A DNA stretch of 64,000 bases from contig CP075368.1 of NCBI GenBank assembly GCA_019454185.1, positions 1,963,649-2,027,648 of the forward strand, given 5' to 3'. The notes beneath the pieces are model-generated. The model searched no databases. It saw only the letters and a program-made list of their open reading frames with translations, and was not told where the DNA came from. The position numbers were made by a program, and so were the translations under genes. Below, one piece after another: positions 19,625-27,671 of the stretch (positions within the stretch are counted from its first letter, which is position 1; the number at the start of each line of letters is the position of its first letter). This DNA comes from Phycisphaeraceae bacterium (lineage in GTDB: Bacteria > Planctomycetota > Phycisphaerae > Phycisphaerales > UBA1924).

Positions 19625-20302
19625 TCAAGTGTCGGCTTTGGGTCCGGGGTGCAACTTCGACCCCGCCGACCGGACCTGGGCGATTACACCGATCAGTGAT
19701 TCCATGCGACCGAAGGCACGGTCAGCTTGGCTGCGGAACATCACATAGGGGAAGAGCGTCGTCAGGGCCACGACAAGCCCGAAAACGGTCGTGTAGAGAG
19801 CTTCGGCGATCCCCCCCGCGACGAGCGTCGGATCGGTCACACCACGCTCTTGTCCAAGCAGCTGGAAGGACTCGATGATGCCGGTCACAGTGCCGAGAAT
19901 CCCGAGCATCGGCGCCGCGGTAACGATCGTCGAGAGCGTCACGGAGAATCGCTCGATGCTCGGCCTGGATCGCTCGATGAGCTCGATGCCGTGTGCCTCG
20001 ATCGCGGAGGCCTCGGCATTGGCGCGTGCGTCGGCAAGCAGCCGTGCCGCGAATGGCCCGTAGACGGACCGATCGCTCTCGGCGAGATCCGCCGCACCGG
20101 CGAGGTCTCCCTCACGAGTGCGTCTAAAGACGGAGCGGAGAAGCCGCGCGGTGTGGGATGAGTGTGTGCGAGACCAGAACCAAGTCCGTTCGAGGGAAAG
20201 CGTCACCGACACGATACTCATGCCGAGCAGGGGCCACATGACCGCACCGCCATCGGCGAAGAAACGAGCAAGCGTGTTCAGGGCATCTGACATCGCCGTC
20301 AT
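19625..20302 (-). CDS. MotA/TolQ/ExbB family proton channel protein
   Basis: 225 residues from the ATG at 20302 (a GTG at 20311 and an ATG at 20293 are alternatives). Three membrane helices at about 15-35, 125-150 and 165-190 surround a cytoplasmic domain. The blocks TVTGIIESFQLLGQ and VAGGIAEALYTTVFGLVVAL are hallmarks of the family, in which this channel subunit works with an ExbD/TolR partner to use the proton gradient for outer-membrane transport or envelope work. No ExbD/TolR gene is adjacent; the gene appears monocistronic. Whether it serves TonB, Tol-Pal or gliding-type machinery cannot be told from here. Confidence 0.85.
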   Translation of the reverse strand: MTAMSDALNTLARFFADGGAVMWPLLGMSIVSVTLSLERTWFWSRTHSSHTARLLRSVFRRTREGDLAGAADLAESDRSVYGPFAARLLADARANAEASAIEAHGIELIERSRPSIERFSVTLSTIVTAAPMLGILGTVTGIIESFQLLGQERGVTDPTLVAGGIAEALYTTVFGLVVALTTLFPYVMFRSQADRAFGRMESLIGVIAQVRSAGSKLHPGPKADT

Positions 20303-20364
20303 GGTAGACACGGGGTCTCAACGGGCGGGACCTACGATCGGTGCACGTCCGGTACGGCGGGAGC

Positions 20365-21240
20365 ATGGTTGTGCGAGATACGTCATCGATTGTCCAGTTG
20401 GTTGATGCACAGATCGACCGAGTCGTGACCCGACCCGGCACGCCTCCCGCGCTGATCGACTCAATCAGGTACGCCGCACTCGGCCCCGGCAAGCGCGTGC
20501 GACCCCTGCTCGCTTGGCATGCTTGTGTCGCTGCGGGCGGAAGCGGTCCGGAGTCTTTGCCCGTCGGTGCTGCGGTCGAGATGGTGCATGCCTTCAGTCT
20601 GGTGCATGACGATCTCCCGGCGCTCGACAACGACGACCTTCGCCGCGGGCGCCCGACACTTCACCGCCGTTCCGGTGAGGCAATGGCCATACTCGCCGGT
20701 GATGCGCTGCTGACTCTGGCGTTCTCGTCGCTTGCGGATCTGTCGCTCCCGGCATCACGAGTGCTGCGGATTCTCAATGAGTTGACGGCCGCCACGACCG
20801 GAATGATCGCGGGTCAGGTGTACGACTCTCTGGGTGGTCTGCCGAGCGGGCTCTCGGACGAAGAGCGGGTCGTGCTGATCCACAGAAACAAGACCGGTGC
20901 TTTGATTCGGGCGTCGGCTGTCATGGGTGCCCTATCCGGTCCGGAGGAGTCGGCCGATACGCTCGATGCGATCGTCCGATACTCGGACGCGATCGGCCTG
21001 ATGTTCCAGATCGTTGACGACCTTCTTGACGTGACCCAGACTTCGGAGGCAGTGGGAAAGCGCACTGGAAAGGATGCCGAACTCGGCAAGCTGACCTATC
21101 CGGGGGTGCTTGGCATCGATGGGTCGCGGACCCGGGTCGACGAGCTGCTCTCCGGAGCCGAAGAAGCGATTTCTTCTCTGGGGCCACGATCCGCCGGCCT
21201 GCTGGACATGGCCCGAACTCTGGCGCGGCGGGACCACTAG
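20365..21240 (+). CDS. Polyprenyl (farnesyl/geranylgeranyl) diphosphate synthase
   Basis: 291 residues from the ATG at 20365; GTG at 20371 has better spacing to GGGAG, and GTG at 20341 is also possible. A trans-isoprenyl diphosphate synthase: the first Asp-rich motif is VHDDLPALDNDDLRRGRPT, the second is FQIVDDLLD, with HRNKTGALIRASAVMGA between. It condenses isopentenyl diphosphate with allylic diphosphates in the cytoplasm. The gene sits 80 bases before dxs, an arrangement common in bacteria (ispA-dxs), and supplies precursors for quinones, carotenoids or undecaprenyl carriers. Product chain length is not readable with certainty. Confidence 0.9.
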   Translation: MVVRDTSSIVQLVDAQIDRVVTRPGTPPALIDSIRYAALGPGKRVRPLLAWHACVAAGGSGPESLPVGAAVEMVHAFSLVHDDLPALDNDDLRRGRPTLHRRSGEAMAILAGDALLTLAFSSLADLSLPASRVLRILNELTAATTGMIAGQVYDSLGGLPSGLSDEERVVLIHRNKTGALIRASAVMGALSGPEESADTLDAIVRYSDAIGLMFQIVDDLLDVTQTSEAVGKRTGKDAELGKLTYPGVLGIDGSRTRVDELLSGAEEAISSLGPRSAGLLDMARTLARRDH

Positions 21241-21319
21241 ATCTCTGTCGGCATAGACGTGGCCGGCCTCGGCCGCGACTGGTACAATTGTTTCAGTACA
21301 TATTGAAAGATCCAATCCT

Positions 21320-23344
21320 TTGAGCCACATCCCACCACGCATCCTCGCCGGACTGAGTTCCCCACGCGACCTTCGGTCACTCTCGATAGAGGACTTGGAG
21401 CGTCTCGCCAAAGAGATTCGCGAGGCGATCGTCGCCCAAGTATCAAAAACGGGCGGGCACCTCGCGCCCAATCTCGGTGTGGTCGAGCTGACGATCGCGT
21501 TGCACTATGTCTTCGACTTCGGTCACGACAGACTTCTTTTCGATGTCGGCCATCAGTGCTACCCCCACAAGCTGCTCACGGGGCGTCTCTCGATGCTGTC
21601 GGATCTGCGAACCCGCAAGGGCATGGCAGGGTTCCCGGAGCCGAGCGAGTCACCTTACGACCTGTTCAGAGTCGGGCACGCGGGAACGGGGATCTCAACA
21701 GCAGTGGGCATGGCGCGGGGCGATGCGCTCAATCGCGAGTCATACGAGCCCAAAGCTCGCACCGACGGCCGGCGGGTGGTCACCCTGATCGGCGACGCCT
21801 CGATCGTGAATGGCGTGGCGATGGAAGGGCTGAACAACGCGGGCACGCTCAAACGCCAGTTCCTTGTCGTTCTGAATGACAACGGGATGTCGATCAGCAA
21901 ACCACAGGGCGCGGTTTCACAATACTTCGACCGGGTCAGACTCTCGACGCTCTACGGCGATTTCAAGAAATCCGCCCACAAGATCCTGAAGCATGTCCCG
22001 GGTGGTTCCGCGCTGGAAGAGGCGTACCACCGCATGGGCGAGGCGACCAAGGCGTGGGTGACCGAGGACTCGTGGTTCGAGAGGTTCGGACTTGTCACCG
22101 TCGGCCCCATCGACGGACATGATCTGCGGACTCTGATCGAGTTTCTGACGGAGGCCCGCGACTTTGATCGCCCGATGGTTCTGCACGTCAAGACGATCAA
22201 GGGGAAGGGCTACTCATTCAGCGAAGCAGACGCGAGCACGTTCCACTCTCCTCCCGCGTTCAGCGTCGATGGCGAGGTCGTCCGTGAAGGATGCCGCGTT
22301 GAGTTGAAGAAGGAAGGCCGCTCGTTCACGACCGCCTTCGGCGAGGCCATGCTCTCGATGATGGAGCGGGACGAGCGAATCGTTGCATGCACAGCAGCGA
22401 TGCCGGATGGCACGGGCCTCACGCGGGTGATGAACCAGTTCCCTGACCGATGCTGGGACGTAGGGATCTGCGAGAGCCACGCCCTCGACATGATGGCCGG
22501 ACTTGCCAAAACGGGGTACAAGCCGTTCTTCGCGGTCTACAGCACGTTCCTTCAGCGTGCCTTCGATCAGGCCTTCCAGGAATCCGCGCTCCAGGGCCTC
22601 CCTGTTCGCCTCTGCCTCGACAGAGCGGGCTTGGTTGGCGGCGACGGCGCGGTCCACCACGGCTTCTGCGATGTTGCACTCCTCCGCACCCTGCCGAACG
22701 CGTGCATGATGGCGGCGATCGACGAGCCGTCCCTCATCGCGTCGCTCGAATTCATGCGCACGTTTGAGGATGGCCTCTCGGCCGTTCGCTATCCGCGTGA
22801 CAACGTCTCCTCTGCCGTGGCCGATTCGCCATGCCCGGCGTTCGCTTTCGGCAAGGCACGGTTGCTTACAGCTCCTGCGGCCCGCGTGGACATCGCCGTT
22901 CTGGCGTTCGGGACCCCAGCGATAGACGCCCTCGTCGCGGCGAGGGAGCTCGCGCCCGAGTACGCCGTATCGGTCTACGACGCTCGCTTCGCAAAGCCGG
23001 TCGATCGCGAACTCATCAGGAAGCTGCTGTTGGATCGTGTGCCGATTCTCACGCTGGAAGATCACAGCGTTGTCGGCGGCTTCGGCTCTGCCGTGCTCGA
23101 AGCGGCCTCCGAACTCGGCCTCGATACGTCTCGGATCCGCATCCACGGGCTGCCGGACTCATGGATCCATCAGGATCCGCGCTCGTCGCAGCTCGCCGAG
23201 GTCGGGCTTGACGCCGCCGGAATCGCCCGCGTGATCCGCACGATGCTCGACCGCTCTCAGCCGACAGCACGCGAGAGTCCCGATACCTCCTTGGCCGGGC
23301 ACACCACGGAGATGACTCAAGCACCTGTCCCAGAGCAGGTCTGA
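21320..23344 (+). CDS. dxs: 1-deoxy-D-xylulose-5-phosphate synthase
   Basis: 674 residues, TTG start. The first enzyme of the methylerythritol-phosphate isoprenoid pathway: pyruvate plus glyceraldehyde 3-phosphate give DXP with thiamine diphosphate. Family blocks: SSPRDLRSLSIEDL, LFDVGHQCYPHKLLTGR, the thiamine site LIGDASIVNGVAMEGLN (GDA where most have GDG), FGLVTVGPIDGHD, and KTIKGKGYSFSEAD. The transketolase C-terminal part includes GICESHALDMMAGL and YSTFLQRAFDQ. The next gene is nadK, and the prenyl synthase precedes it, so precursor supply is clustered. TACAAT at 21281-21286 could be its own -10, giving a ~27-nt leader. Confidence 0.95.
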   Translation: MSHIPPRILAGLSSPRDLRSLSIEDLERLAKEIREAIVAQVSKTGGHLAPNLGVVELTIALHYVFDFGHDRLLFDVGHQCYPHKLLTGRLSMLSDLRTRKGMAGFPEPSESPYDLFRVGHAGTGISTAVGMARGDALNRESYEPKARTDGRRVVTLIGDASIVNGVAMEGLNNAGTLKRQFLVVLNDNGMSISKPQGAVSQYFDRVRLSTLYGDFKKSAHKILKHVPGGSALEEAYHRMGEATKAWVTEDSWFERFGLVTVGPIDGHDLRTLIEFLTEARDFDRPMVLHVKTIKGKGYSFSEADASTFHSPPAFSVDGEVVREGCRVELKKEGRSFTTAFGEAMLSMMERDERIVACTAAMPDGTGLTRVMNQFPDRCWDVGICESHALDMMAGLAKTGYKPFFAVYSTFLQRAFDQAFQESALQGLPVRLCLDRAGLVGGDGAVHHGFCDVALLRTLPNACMMAAIDEPSLIASLEFMRTFEDGLSAVRYPRDNVSSAVADSPCPAFAFGKARLLTAPAARVDIAVLAFGTPAIDALVAARELAPEYAVSVYDARFAKPVDRELIRKLLLDRVPILTLEDHSVVGGFGSAVLEAASELGLDTSRIRIHGLPDSWIHQDPRSSQLAEVGLDAAGIARVIRTMLDRSQPTARESPDTSLAGHTTEMTQAPVPEQV

Positions 23345-23359
23345 CCGCTGTTTGGCAGG

Positions 23360-23365
23360 TACACT
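23360..23365 (+). promoter_or_regulatory. TANNNT (-10-like) element of nadK
   Basis: TACACT ends 5 nt before the ATG at 23371; no Shine-Dalgarno sequence is present. Confidence 0.4.
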
Positions 23366-23370
23366 CAACC

Positions 23371-24246
23371 ATGCCCAAGCGCGTGCTGCTTCTGGTGAAC
23401 CCTCGGAGCGCGGAAGCGACCGCTGTCGCGAAGGACCTTGTGTCGGATATCGCATCGGTCTCGACTCTTTTGGGGGTCGAGGATGCTCTGGAAACACCAC
23501 CGGGACCTCTGTGCGCGAGCGCGGATGTTCTTGTGGTGCTCGGAGGCGACGGGACTCTGCTGTCCCAGGCAAGGCGTTTCATCGACTTTGATGTTCCGTT
23601 GCTTGGGGTCAATCTCGGCCGGCTCGGTTACATCGCAGAGTTCACCCTCGAGTCGTTCCGACACCAGGCCGCGTCGTTGCTAGGTGATGGGCCGATGCCG
23701 CTGAGGGATCTCGTGATGATCCACGCCGAGGTCTTCAGCCCCGGCTCGCAATCGCCCCGCCTCACAGGGACCGCGCTGAATGAGGCCGTGGTGGCCAACG
23801 GTCTCCCTCGCCACATGATGGAGCTTTCGATATCTATCGACGGGCGTGTGGGTCCTTCCGTCAGCGGAGATGGCCTGATTGTCTCGACGCCCATCGGCTC
23901 AACCGCATACAACCTCTCGGCCGGAGGTCCGATCCTCGCACCGGATACGGACGCCTTTGCGATCACACCGCTCGCGCCTCACTCGCTGAGTTTCCGCCCT
24001 GTCGTGGTCTCCGGCGCGAGTGTGATTGAGTTATCGATGTTGAGGGCGACGTCGGACGCGGGTGGCGAGACATGCGCGCTCGTGCTTGACGGCCAGGTGT
24101 CAGAGCCGCTCGGAAACGCAGACCGCATCGTTCTCAGGCGTCACGCGAGCCGCACGAAGTTTGTGCGGAATCGATCCGCCGACTACTGGGGCACACTGAT
24201 CGAGCGTCTCCATTGGGCTGCGCCACCGAAGAGGCGCCCCAGCTGA
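23371..24246 (+). CDS. nadK: NAD kinase
   Basis: 291 residues, normal for the family. It phosphorylates NAD to NADP in the cytoplasm. Seen are the GGDGT motif in LVVLGGDGTLLSQA, GVNLGRLGYIAEF (family: GVNxGxLGFL), the NE motif in TALNEAVVANGL, and the glycine-rich DGLIVSTPIGSTAYNLSAGGPI catalytic region. The tail (TKFVRNRSADYWGTLIERLHW) is the usual C-terminal helix. It follows dxs by 26 bases and may be read both from dxs and from its own TANNNT promoter. Confidence 0.95.
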   Translation: MPKRVLLLVNPRSAEATAVAKDLVSDIASVSTLLGVEDALETPPGPLCASADVLVVLGGDGTLLSQARRFIDFDVPLLGVNLGRLGYIAEFTLESFRHQAASLLGDGPMPLRDLVMIHAEVFSPGSQSPRLTGTALNEAVVANGLPRHMMELSISIDGRVGPSVSGDGLIVSTPIGSTAYNLSAGGPILAPDTDAFAITPLAPHSLSFRPVVVSGASVIELSMLRATSDAGGETCALVLDGQVSEPLGNADRIVLRRHASRTKFVRNRSADYWGTLIERLHWAAPPKRRPS

Positions 24247-24306
24247 GAGTGAAGCGAGGCGATATCTCACGCGCCGAACTCGCCTCATGAAGGCACCCGC
24301 AATGAA

Positions 24307-24337
24307 ACCGGGCGGCCCCTCGATGGGACCGCCCGGT
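24307..24337. terminator. Bidirectional terminator between nadK and the metalloprotease gene
   Basis: ACCGGGCGGcCC and GGgACCGCCCGGT form a strong stem of about 12 bp (one G-T wobble) closed by a TCGAT-type loop, placed between the two convergent genes. There is no long T-run on either side. Confidence 0.65.
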
Positions 24338-24364
24338 CGCGTTGAATCAGATCATGACTCGAAC

Positions 24365-27160
24365 TCAGTCGCAGCCAGTGCCGAAGGCGTCGAGATAGTC
24401 AAGGAAGTCGAGGATATCAACGAACGTATCCCCGTTGAAGTCGCCGCTGATGCCGCCGGAAGAGCAGGGTGCGGGCTGATTCTCGCAGGTGCCGAAGGCG
24501 TCGAGGAAGTCAAGAAGATCCGTGACATCCAGTCCGCCGCCGTTGATGTCCGCAGCACATGGCGGTGTGCAATCAACCACTGTGACCTTGAAATCGTCAA
24601 CCGCGGCCTCGACGATCGAGCCGGAGCCGAGGTCCGAGGCCTGGAATCTCATGCGCACGGTCGAGGTCGGGGCGACAAAGTCGCCGACGTTGAACTCGTG
24701 GAAGTACCAGCCGCCGGAGGCCTGCGGACCCGTTGGGCCGACGGTCTCCACGGTTGTCCAGGTGGAGCCGTTGTTGTTCGAGATCTGGATCACGAAGATG
24801 TCTGCGTTCGGAGCCGCGCCCTTGTCGTTGGAGTACCAGCGCCAGTAGGAGATCTTCGCGCCGGATGCCCCATCAAGGTTGATCACGGGGCTGACAAGGG
24901 TCGTCGTGCCGTTATCGACGTCAAACTCACCGATGCTGGAGCCGGCGCGGCCGTCGGTCACCCAGCAGTTCACGCCCGGAGCCGGTGTGGTGTCGTCTTC
25001 CGGCTGTGCTGCTGTTCCCTGCGGATCCATGCGGTTCCAGATGCCGGACGTAGCATTGTCACCGGGAGCCCCGACAGTCCATCCACGGTTGATCTCCATG
25101 TCGTCTTCGAACGGAATCTCAACGCCGTACGCACCGGTCGCCACGAAACGGGCACCGTCGGAAGTCGCCGTTGAAGGATCGAACGCGAATCCGGCGGCCG
25201 ACTGGGCACGGATGTAGTACTCGATCTTGTCGCCACACGCGACGATGGGCAGAGAAGCCGTGTAGTTGTTCGGCGAGTTCTGCGTCATGGGCAGGAGAGT
25301 CTGGCTGCCCCCGTTGATGGAGTAGACAACCGCGCCGGTGCCCGCGATAGGCGTGCTACCAACTGCGGAGACGATCACAGGGAAGGTGGCCGCAACACCG
25401 GGAGTGACGTACTCAGGACGCCCGCTGGGGTATGTGAAGGCGAGGAGCTGGAGAGATGGGCAAGAGATCCCGTGCTGTCCGAATGCGTTGCAGATCCGGC
25501 TGTAGTTCGGCGTGCCGTCACTGAGATTTCCGTTGTCGTCGTCGACGGTCAGAACCTCGATCGCAGTCGCCGGGTGGGCAGAGTTCAAGGTGCCGCTGCC
25601 ACCGACCGTGATCATTGCCCAGTCGACGTTGAGCTGACGAGCGAGATCGAGGCCGGTCGCAGTGCCGTAGAACGACTGGTAGTTCTCGGTCAGCTCGTAC
25701 CAGGTGCCACCGAGGATCTGACCACAGGTGTGAATTGCTGAGGAGGAGCAGGGGTACTGCTGATTGGCTGAAGCCGGGTTACGAATCGCGCCGCCACCAG
25801 TGAAGAAGCCCTGGCCGACGACACCCGTGTCGTACATCATGATGGCCATGGTGTCACCGAAGCCCTCACCGAAGGCGTTCTGCGAAAGGCCGAGGCGATT
25901 GACGATGAAGTGGCCGTACTCGTGCGCGACAACCGTGCTGAAAGAGGTGTTGTTGCAGCCGCCGCCTGAGTTGTAGAAGTTGATCGATGGACCGCCACCG
26001 CCCGTGGTAAAGAAGGCGTTACAGGTGCCGGAGACGCCCGTGTTCGCCGGAATGACAATATCGAGACCGGTGAAAGCCGGCGCACGGTCCTTGATGTAAT
26101 CGTGGGTCAGTGTCGTGTGAACGAACGCGTTGATCTGGGCGACGTTGCCCTCAAGAGTCGAGCCGTCACCGAAGATGAAGTTGCCGGGACCGGGCGGCGT
26201 GACACTGCCGCTCACCGAAAGCTCGGCGATTCCGTTCGGATTGACGTTGACCCACTGGCCAGCCGAGAGGTTCGACGTGACCGTGACGGCCGACGATCCG
26301 GGATTGGCGATCGTGTAGTTGCCGCTGCTGTTCGTGAAGGCGTTGTTCCCGCCGGTGATCGTCATGCGGATCTTCGGCATGGGGAGGTTTGCCGGAGGAT
26401 TGCCCGCGCTGTGCGCGAGCAGGTTGGGTGTGCCGAAGCCCTGGACGTTTCCTGAGACATCGATCGTGTAGACCTCGTCTCTGGCTTCCAGGATCACCCC
26501 CGTCGCCGTGTCAACAAAGAACGTGCGCCATTGGAAGTCGCCGGGAAGGTCATGGCCACCCTCGAACTTCCAGGCCTCCGTCGTGCGGCGACCTTCCGCG
26601 TCGGCCCAAACGACCAGCTCGGGGATAGTCCAGTTGCCATAGGAGCGGAACATCGGGTGAGCCGCGGCGATCTGAACCGCCTGCTCTGCGTCCATCGCGA
26701 GAGCAGCAAAGCCGTCAGCGGGGCGGTCGGCGAGTTTGGACGAGGCGAGAACAACCTTGCCGAGCGCGTTGTTCACGACGATCCGGGCGATCCCGCCTTC
26801 GACGGGCAGGCCGTTCATCGTCTGCTTGTATGCGAAGACGGTGAAGCGACCATTCGAGATCTCGTGCGCGCGATCGATCTCGAGATCGGAAGGCGAAATG
26901 CCCCAAACCGAGGCGTACGAGGCGAGCCACGCTTCAGCCGCGGCATCTGGTGTAGCGCCCCCCGACATCGGCACGCCGTACACCATCTTGATGTTTGTCC
27001 CCTCTGTGAGGACTCTGGCTCCAGGGAACTCAAGCTCAAGCTCAGCGAACTTCACGCCCGCCGCTCCCGTAAGTCCATTTGTCTGATTGGTCGCAGTGGC
27101 CGTACCTGCCACGAGCACGAGCATCGCCGCCGCAATCCCGGTTGCTCCACGTACTCTCAT
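24365..27160 (-). CDS. Large secreted zinc metalloprotease with propeptide and dockerin-like tail
   Basis: 931 residues. A signal peptide (1-23, ending GTATA) precedes a propeptide like those of fungalysin/thermolysin proteases (ISNGRFTVFAYKQTMNGLPVEGG, then SGNVQGFGTPN). The catalytic site is His413-Glu-Tyr-Gly-His417 in VVAHEYGHFI, with Glu432 in NAFGEGFGDTM as likely third zinc ligand. Two beta-sandwich regions follow, one near EDDMEINRGWTV being a carbohydrate-binding/MAM-like fold. The last ~60 residues are two dockerin-like repeats (DINGGGLDVTDLLDFLDAF, DFNGDTFVDILDFLDYLDAF). It resembles peptidase family M36, but the His-to-Glu spacing is shorter. Start ATG 27160 has GGAG 8 nt upstream. 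Confidence 0.85.
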   Translation of the reverse strand: MRVRGATGIAAAMLVLVAGTATATNQTNGLTGAAGVKFAELELEFPGARVLTEGTNIKMVYGVPMSGGATPDAAAEAWLASYASVWGISPSDLEIDRAHEISNGRFTVFAYKQTMNGLPVEGGIARIVVNNALGKVVLASSKLADRPADGFAALAMDAEQAVQIAAAHPMFRSYGNWTIPELVVWADAEGRRTTEAWKFEGGHDLPGDFQWRTFFVDTATGVILEARDEVYTIDVSGNVQGFGTPNLLAHSAGNPPANLPMPKIRMTITGGNNAFTNSSGNYTIANPGSSAVTVTSNLSAGQWVNVNPNGIAELSVSGSVTPPGPGNFIFGDGSTLEGNVAQINAFVHTTLTHDYIKDRAPAFTGLDIVIPANTGVSGTCNAFFTTGGGGPSINFYNSGGGCNNTSFSTVVAHEYGHFIVNRLGLSQNAFGEGFGDTMAIMMYDTGVVGQGFFTGGGAIRNPASANQQYPCSSSAIHTCGQILGGTWYELTENYQSFYGTATGLDLARQLNVDWAMITVGGSGTLNSAHPATAIEVLTVDDDNGNLSDGTPNYSRICNAFGQHGISCPSLQLLAFTYPSGRPEYVTPGVAATFPVIVSAVGSTPIAGTGAVVYSINGGSQTLLPMTQNSPNNYTASLPIVACGDKIEYYIRAQSAAGFAFDPSTATSDGARFVATGAYGVEIPFEDDMEINRGWTVGAPGDNATSGIWNRMDPQGTAAQPEDDTTPAPGVNCWVTDGRAGSSIGEFDVDNGTTTLVSPVINLDGASGAKISYWRWYSNDKGAAPNADIFVIQISNNNGSTWTTVETVGPTGPQASGGWYFHEFNVGDFVAPTSTVRMRFQASDLGSGSIVEAAVDDFKVTVVDCTPPCAADINGGGLDVTDLLDFLDAFGTCENQPAPCSSGGISGDFNGDTFVDILDFLDYLDAFGTGCD

Positions 27161-27525
27161 CACGCTAACTCCAGATTTGGGTGTGAGGGAAACTCTCTCG
27201 TGCCCCGGAAGCACCGCCGCAACAAACCGGGATTCAGAACGGCACCCGCGCCCAGAATGAGCGAGAGAAATGACCGCCCGTATTGATCGGCTGTTCGGCC
27301 GTCCTAAACCGGCGGTTCCCGCATGTGAGGCGATCGCCTCAGAAGCACGCAAAAAGTGCCCTAATACCTAACGAATCGTGAATCAATTGATCCGTGATCC
27401 AAAGCGAGCGAGTCGAGCCGCTTGGCATAGCAGGCAAGTGCCGGCCGCGGAACGTCCGATAAACCCGTTCACACGGTCTTCAGGTCTGCGGCAAGATGAT
27501 CCCGATCCACAAGCACCGTCTTGAA
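27161..27525. other. Intergenic region between the metalloprotease gene and tRNA-Arg
   Basis: About 365 bases. It should hold the protease promoter on the minus strand and the 3' trailer of the tRNA. Reading frames extend into it from both sides but have no start signals or recognisable motifs. I see no other feature. Confidence 0.4.
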
Positions 27526-27599
27526 CGCCCCCGGGAGGGCTCGAACCTCCGACCGACGGATTAGAAATCCGTTGCTCTATCCAACTGAGCTACGGGGGC
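27526..27599 (-). tRNA. tRNA-Arg, anticodon TCT
   Basis: Minus-strand reading gives a complete cloverleaf of 74 nt without encoded CCA. The acceptor stem is GCCCCCG/CGGGGGC with discriminator G; the D arm is GCTCAGTTGGATAGAGC. The anticodon stem ACGGA/TCCGT encloses TTTCTAA (anticodon TCT, reading AGA/AGG), and the T arm is GGAGG-TTCGAGC-CCTCC. All stems pair fully. It stands alone, with no neighbouring integrase or att-like repeat. Confidence 0.95.
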
Positions 27600-27671
27600 A
27601 GTGATCTGAGTGTATTCGAGAGACGGGCAGGAAACAGCCATGCCGGCACTCCACGCGGGAACAATGGAGGA

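Noticed and set aside
22214-23146. 310-residue open frame on the minus strand
   Set aside because: Antisense to dxs; shadow composition.
24550-27350. In-frame extension of the metalloprotease to 27352
   Set aside because: The extra N-terminus would precede the signal peptide; ATG 27160 has a ribosome-binding site.
27526-27599. tRNA-Arg as an integration site of a mobile element
   Set aside because: No integrase, direct repeat of the tRNA 3' end or atypical composition on either side.
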